From positions 2,108,001 through 2,172,000 of the forward strand of contig LSAX01000002.1 in NCBI GenBank assembly GCA_001557505.1: a stretch of DNA of 64,000 bases, given 5' to 3'. Each line of letters starts with the position of its first letter. The stretch's first letter is position 1. A model generated the notes under the pieces. It had not been told where the DNA came from. It searched no databases and saw only the letters and a list, made by a program, of their open reading frames with translations. Both the position numbers and the translations under genes were made by a program. Of this stretch, positions 58,621 to 64,000 are shown in pieces. The stretch is from Reticulascus tulasneorum (taxonomy: Eukaryota > Ascomycota > Sordariomycetes > Glomerellales > Reticulascaceae).

Positions 58621-60406
58621 CTCGAAACGCTTTTCTTCTGGCAACCTGGCTTGCGCCGAGTCTACCGATCACTTGTTTCGTTGATCAGGTATGACAGGAG
58701 AAAATGGCTAGCCCTTGCTCCAAGTCCCGACTGTCGCAATAAAATAATCTTGTTGTTTCCCTTCACATTCGCCCTTATCTATCTTGTGTCTTCGTCCGTT
58801 AACGTGAAGCATCCGGGGAGCCGGAGTGTCGGTAATATCGAGTTCCGCGAGACAGCGAGGATGTTCGGAGTGCAACGTCGAATCGAGTCCATTCCTTTGC
58901 GCACGGTTTCCACATTCACAATTGTTGGGGCCTTCGATGAACAAAAGGGATTGTCTGCGGAAGAATGGACAAAGTGCAAACAAACAGGAGCAAACGAGGG
59001 AGACAAAGAAACAAGGAAAGCCAGAATAGTGGAGGGCGCGGACTACGTGTATTTCTAAGGCAGGGTGATCTCACGGCGATAAGACGAATCTAAGTGGGAT
59101 GGTCCTGGGCAGAAGATCCTAGCGAGCAAATGGAAGGTAGTGGCGGCCGGCATCCCAGCGCAAAAGGAGCGTCGTGGCGCACCATCAGCAAAGCGCGCTA
59201 CGTAAGACCAGCACACCAAAGGATCTACCCATCCGCCCCATCCCCGTTTTGTTTGTTTCATGCGGACTTCGCAGGGAGCAGCTCGGTGACTGTGGTCAGC
59301 ATCCTGTTTTGGAGAACGCAACACGTCTCTTCATCGGTAATATCTGGCTTTCACTCAGGTAGCAAGTCCCATCGATGCACACATCACCAGCCACTGGCAG
59401 CCAATGCCGCGGATGCTAGGTGCATTAGCTTTTCCAGGGCAGCTAATCGATGACGCAACGAGTTTCAATAATGGGGAATCTGGGGCTAAACTGTTGATAT
59501 CCAAGCCACTTCGGCTGCTGTACCGTGTATGTCTTCCTTTATAGCCGATTCGGCACCATGGCAAGGAGACTCTGAAACTTTTGTCGTCCGCCAACGAATT
59601 GCTGGGCTGTGGTTGAGGTGCAATGTAACCCGGGGTGGAGAGTGACGCATCTATCCATTGCATCAGCAGCTACGGTTCTCAACCCGTTGCCGTATGATAT
59701 CGCAGCTACTACCGAAGGCAAGCAGTAAGCTTGCGCGGCTTTCTAATCAACCTTTATCTGAACATGGTACGGTAGAAGCATGGTGGATCAACACCACGCC
59801 TGCAGTCAGCCGGCCCATGTACTACGTAGTAGCTACGTACTTTGATCTGGGTGAGGTTGAAATAGTCTAGGATCATATCTTGTATGGATGCACAAGCGTA
59901 AGCAAGCTTGAGGATAAGTGATAAGTTTTACAACAACTGAAGTCAGTTTACATATGCCCTTGGTGGATGATAGGATGGCAAATGGGTGCTGTTGCAGAAA
60001 CGCCCGCTGAATTCGAGGTTTTAACAGTGTGCCCGCGCTGAGGCCCGATTTCAACAATCATTGCAGTAAAGCAGGCATATTAGGTAAGGTAGATAAGAAT
60101 CCAGAAGAATCACAATAATGAGGCACTTGGGAAAGTCGATATGAGGGTGAAGCGGCCCTGCCGGTAGGTTCGATTAGTGAGACGGTTCAGGTACGGGATT
60201 ACCGACCTGCCTCATTGATGATTTCGGTGTGGTGGGGCGAGGTACAGGTGTGCATCCAATGATAACTGTAGGAGATTATGACTAAGCCAATAACTAAAAT
60301 TCAGCCTCGTCCACCAAGCCTCTGGCCTTGCCTAATTTTTTTAAGGACAACATCGAACACCAAAACCGTCAACTTTCCTCGACATCGACTCCGAAATCTT
60401 GCCACG
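58621..60406. other. intergenic between divergent MFS and cef1 genes
   Basis: This 1.8-kb region holds the promoters of both genes. Several frames of 60-135 codons are present, but none has a motif or a splice partner. No RNA gene was recognised. Confidence 0.45.
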
Positions 60407-62799
60407 ATGCCGGTCGTCAAGGGTGGTGTGTGGACCAACATTGAGGATGAAATTCTCAAGGCCTCGGTATCCAAATATGGACTCAATCAATGGGCCCGAG
60501 TATCCTCGCTTTTGGCGCGAAAAACACCAAAACAATGCAAGGCGAGATGGAACGAATGGCTGGACCCGAGCATCAAGAAAATCGAATGGAGCAAAGAGGA
60601 GGACGAGAAACTTCTCCATCTGGCGAAGCTCATGCCCACACAATGGCGGACGATTGCCCCGATTGTTGGTCGAACTGCTAACCAGTGCCTTGAACGGTAC
60701 CAGAAGCTTCTTGACGAGGCTGAAGCTCGAGAGTCCGCAGGCTTGGGTTTGAGCGGCCCAGATGGAGCAGAGACAAAAGCTCCTAGTGCCGATGATGTGA
60801 GGAGGCTACGGCCTGGAGAGGTGGATCCCGATCCGGAGAGCAAGCCTGCGCGGCCCGACACGATCGACCTGGACGAAGATGAGAAGGAGATGCTGAGCGA
60901 AGCGCGTGCCCGTCTGGCCAATACTCAGGGCAAAAAGGCGAAACGAAAGGCTCGGGAAAGACAACAAGAAGAGTCCCGTCGACTGGCTGCTCTGCAGAAA
61001 CGGCGTGAGCTGAAGACCGCGGGCATAAATATCAAGATTGTGACCCGAAAGAAGGGCCAGATGGACTACAATGCCGATATTCCATTTGAAAAGAAAGCAG
61101 TGCCTGGGTTTTTCGACACCGCTGATGAGAAGGTACGGAACGAGGCGCAACGTGAAGCTTTTGATCCCCGGAAGCAGCAGCTAGCAAACAAGCGCAAGGG
61201 TGAAGGCGACGACGATGGTGACAGCAAGAGGAGGAAGAAGGAGAAGGATGCACCATCTGTGGCATTCCAAGCTGCTATGAAAGCCGGCCAGATGCAAAAA
61301 ATACGGGAAGCAGAGCAGAGCAGCAAGCGACGTGGCCTGGTACTACCCGCTCCGCAGGTTAGCGATGGCGAACTAGAGGAGATTGTCAAGATGGGCATGA
61401 TGGGTGAAAAGGCAAGCATGATGGCTCGAGAAAGCGAGAATGATGCTACTCGCGGCCTAATCAGCGAGTATTCGACTCTTAACACAAATGCCCCTATTCG
61501 CACGCCAAGAGCTCCGGCGCAGGAGGACCATATCGCCAACGAGATTCGGAATATCAGGGCGTTAACGAACACTCAGTCATCTTTGCTCGGTGGAGACAAC
61601 ACGCCGTTGCATGAAGGAGCCGAGTCTACGGGTTTTGACGGCATTGCGCCACGAAAACATGTGGTCGCTACGCCTAATCCAATGGCTACTCCGATGGGTC
61701 AGAACGGCGTTGGCGCTACGCCATCAAGGACAGGCCAGACCCCGATGCGGACGCCGAGGGATAGCTTCGCGCTGAATGACGACGATAATATGTCTCTCGT
61801 ATCGGCTACACCTCGAGATATAAAAATGCGCGATTTGGCTTTGAGACACTCACTCCGGAACAGCCTTGCCGCCTTGCCTAAACCAAAAGACACCGATTGG
61901 GAACTTGAGTTGCCTGAGGAACAGGAAGAGATCGCATTGACCGAGGAGCAATTGGCAGAGGACGCCGCCGAACGAGACCGGAGAAATCGTGAGATTCGCG
62001 AGGCGGAAGAGGCCCTTGAGCAACGACGGCGAACGCGAGTAATTCAAGACAGCTTGCCTCGACCAACAAAGGTCAATGTAACCTCTCTGCTCGCGGATGC
62101 CAACAAGATCGATAACGAAATCAAATCTCTCATCGCCAAGGAAGCCGCGATCTTGATTGCGAACGATGCTGTCAAATTTCCACTGCCCGGGTCTAAAGTC
62201 ACTGGTGCTGTACCACAACTTGACCAGCTGGATGATAGCTACCTTGACGAAGCACGTCTTGAAATCCTTATGGAGTTCAAAAAGACACTCAATTTTGCCC
62301 AAATACAGGAATTATTTGATAGTCGCGGGGACAACTCCCTATTGTTGGGTCTTGGCTGCTATAACGATGACGAAGACGAGGAGGATGCAGCCGTTAGAGC
62401 AGCATTCGACGTAAGTGTGCCTACTACTCCTTCTTGCTATGAACAAGACAATGTACTAATATCTGGCAGTCTGTGCAAGATTCCATAATGACAACCGCAG
62501 AACAAGGAGCCAAGCTCGAGAAGAAACTGGCTTTACACTTGGGAGGATACCAGAAGCGACAGAAGATGCTGCGCGACAAGATTGGTGGCGCAGCAGAAGC
62601 ATTGGAGAAAGCGCGGGATGCCCTGGGCGCATTCAAAACACTTGCGATTTCAGAAGAAGTCGCCATTGCTCGACGCTTAGAGTCCCTCAGGGAGGAAGTT
62701 GGCTTTGTGAGCCGAAGAGAGCGTGAAGCCCAGGAGCTGTATCGCAAGACGCGGGAAGAGCTAACCAGCATTCGGACAAACGGCGCGAACGGGTTCTAA
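60407..62799 (+). CDS. cef1: Cef1/Cdc5, Prp19-complex splicing factor
   Basis: Two exons (60407-62410, 62470-62799; 59-nt intron GTAAGT...CAG) encode 777 residues. The start [20 protein letters not shown] and two Myb repeats (to about residue 105, including [20 protein letters not shown] and [20 protein letters not shown]) are diagnostic. The middle is charged and disordered ([24 protein letters not shown]) with Thr-Pro motifs, for example [12 protein letters not shown], typical phosphosites in CDC5. The C-terminal region has a coiled coil ending [17 protein letters not shown]. Cef1 is a core member of the Prp19/NineTeen complex and is needed for spliceosome activation. ATG 60407 is chosen over an in-frame ATG at 60278 because it starts the conserved MPVVKGG. 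Confidence 0.95.
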
Positions 62800-62984
62800 T
62801 GAGACCGCAATTGTAAACTAGTGTTTGGCTAATGGACTGCATGGGGCTGGATCAAAACAAGCATGAATTGATCAATATATTCCACCAAGTTTGCGTTATC
62901 TTTAGAGATTGAATCTATCCTCCTTCCAGTCCTGAACTTCTTATAGGAGAAGGTGGTATTAGTCAACGTCGTTCCATTCGCCCC

Positions 62985-64000
62985 TCACTTTCTATGTCCC
63001 AATCGCGGCAACTTCATTGGAATGATTAAACAAACCGACACAAGAGCCAGCACTGAACAACAGAAGAATGTCACCCGCAACGCCGCCTCATAGCTCATGA
63101 CAACCTGGTCCCGATACAAATGGCTCAGTTTCGCGATTGCCTCCACATTCTCTCTGACTTTCGTAATCACATCATCCTTTTCAGGGCCTTGTACGTAGAG
63201 ATCCAGATAGTAAATCAAAGCATTCTGCACCAGCAGGCTGGAGAATGAAACGCCCATAACCATCCCCAGGCTCCGCCAGAGAATCAGCGTGGAGGTGACG
63301 ACGGCCTGTTCGCGCTGCTCGGAGGCGGCGAGGATGGCCAGAAAGCTGCCAGGGAACTGGAAGCCCTGTCCGATGGAGCTGGGGACGAGGCAGATGAGGT
63401 AGACCCACGATGGCCAGTCGCGGCGGAGGAATGTGAGGACGACGGTGCCGACAAAGAAGAGGCAACTGCCCCACATGGGTGCCCATTTGAGGCGGCGGGT
63501 GTAGCTTATAGCGAAGCCGGTAAAGGTACCGGCGGTGGCGGAGACGATAGAGGGGATGACGAGGCGGAGACCAGAGGATGTAGCGCTCGTGAGGAGGACC
63601 CCTTGGAAGTAAAGCGGTCTGGGTGGCGTTAGCGTCGAGGAATGAAAAGGGGGAAACCCCGTCTTACATGTTGAAGAGAATGGCATTCGTCAGGAATGCG
63701 GCAATCATGTTGGAGAAGATTATATTAGAACGCGGGGAGCCGCGGATGAGGTAGAGCGGCATGATCGGACGAGCAGCATAAGACTGAACGTAGAGAAAGG
63801 AAGGGAAGCCGACTGTGAAGATGACGAGCGCAGTAATTACGAAAGGATGCGACCCTGCAAGATATGTTAGTACACGGTCTACCTCGCAATTTCATCCCAT
63901 ATTTCCACTTACACGGGAGAAGGTTGCCACCCAGGTTCTTTATACAAATCCATTAGCAGGGTCGACGCGGTTTGATACGAAAGGCACTTACAAGCCCAAG
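62985..64000 (-). CDS. MFS transporter, C-terminal part, cut by the window end
   Basis: Four exons are visible on the minus strand (63992-64000, 63913-63937, 63668-63854, 62985-63618); the 5' part lies beyond the right edge. The order gives GLNLGGNLLPWSHPFVITAL, FTVGFPSFLYVQSYAARPIM, then NIPLYFQGVLLTSATSSGLR and the remaining membrane helices, ending PRLGHRK. One 25-nt exon is unusually small. The blocks fit 14-TM drug:proton antiporter-type (DHA2-like) fungal MFS proteins, often exporters of toxic compounds or metabolites; the substrate is unknown. The stop is at 62985, convergent with cef1 and 185 bp away. Confidence 0.8.

Overview
The window looks like nuclear DNA of a filamentous ascomycete (Pezizomycotina, probably a sordariomycete; the exact taxon cannot be read from sequence alone). 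The evidence is short spliceosomal introns of about 46-180 nt, fungal-only families (Zn2Cys6 regulators, siderophore MFS transporter, NACHT-ankyrin protein, Fot1/pogo transposon), and repeats and decayed genes whose stop codons are mostly TAG in place of CAG or TGG, the change expected from repeat-induced point mutation (RIP).

Left part (1-33 kb) is accessory-like: gene-sparse, with transposons and broken genes. It holds a membrane-anchored SGNH hydrolase with three fibronectin-III-like domains; a siderophore-iron MFS transporter with a cluster of GATA sites upstream; a secreted-protein gene broken by one TAG; a LINE remnant; half of an ABCC transporter full of TAGs; a protein-kinase gene; a CorA-like membrane protein gene; an uncharacterised fungal gene broken by one TAG; a transcription-factor-like gene using a GC-AG intron; a complete but heavily mutated Fot1/pogo element with 45-bp inverted repeats; a short-chain dehydrogenase; a frameshifted zinc-cluster fragment; a 78-bp tandem duplication; and a small cysteine-rich secreted protein with an acidic propeptide.

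Right part (34-64 kb) is compact and mostly conserved: a Zn2Cys6 regulator, a GFA-type zinc enzyme, a large Zn2Cys6 protein of 1156 residues, Ku70 (end joining), ferrochelatase (heme), a NACHT-ankyrin-SPRY NLR-like protein of 1686 residues, Ctf18 (replication/cohesion clamp loader), an FHIT-type hydrolase, an MFS transporter, Cef1/Cdc5 (splicing) and the 3' part of a second MFS transporter cut by the window end. Ku70 and ferrochelatase are divergent with a shared 478-bp intergenic region.

I rebuilt exon structures by hand. For every multi-exon gene the proposed exons sum to an open frame divisible by three, and most junctions restore a family motif. No coherent biosynthetic cluster is seen. 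The most unusual items are the NACHT-ankyrin-SPRY protein, the secreted cysteine-rich protein, the siderophore-transporter GATA cluster, and the contrast between the RIP-scarred left part and the intact right part.
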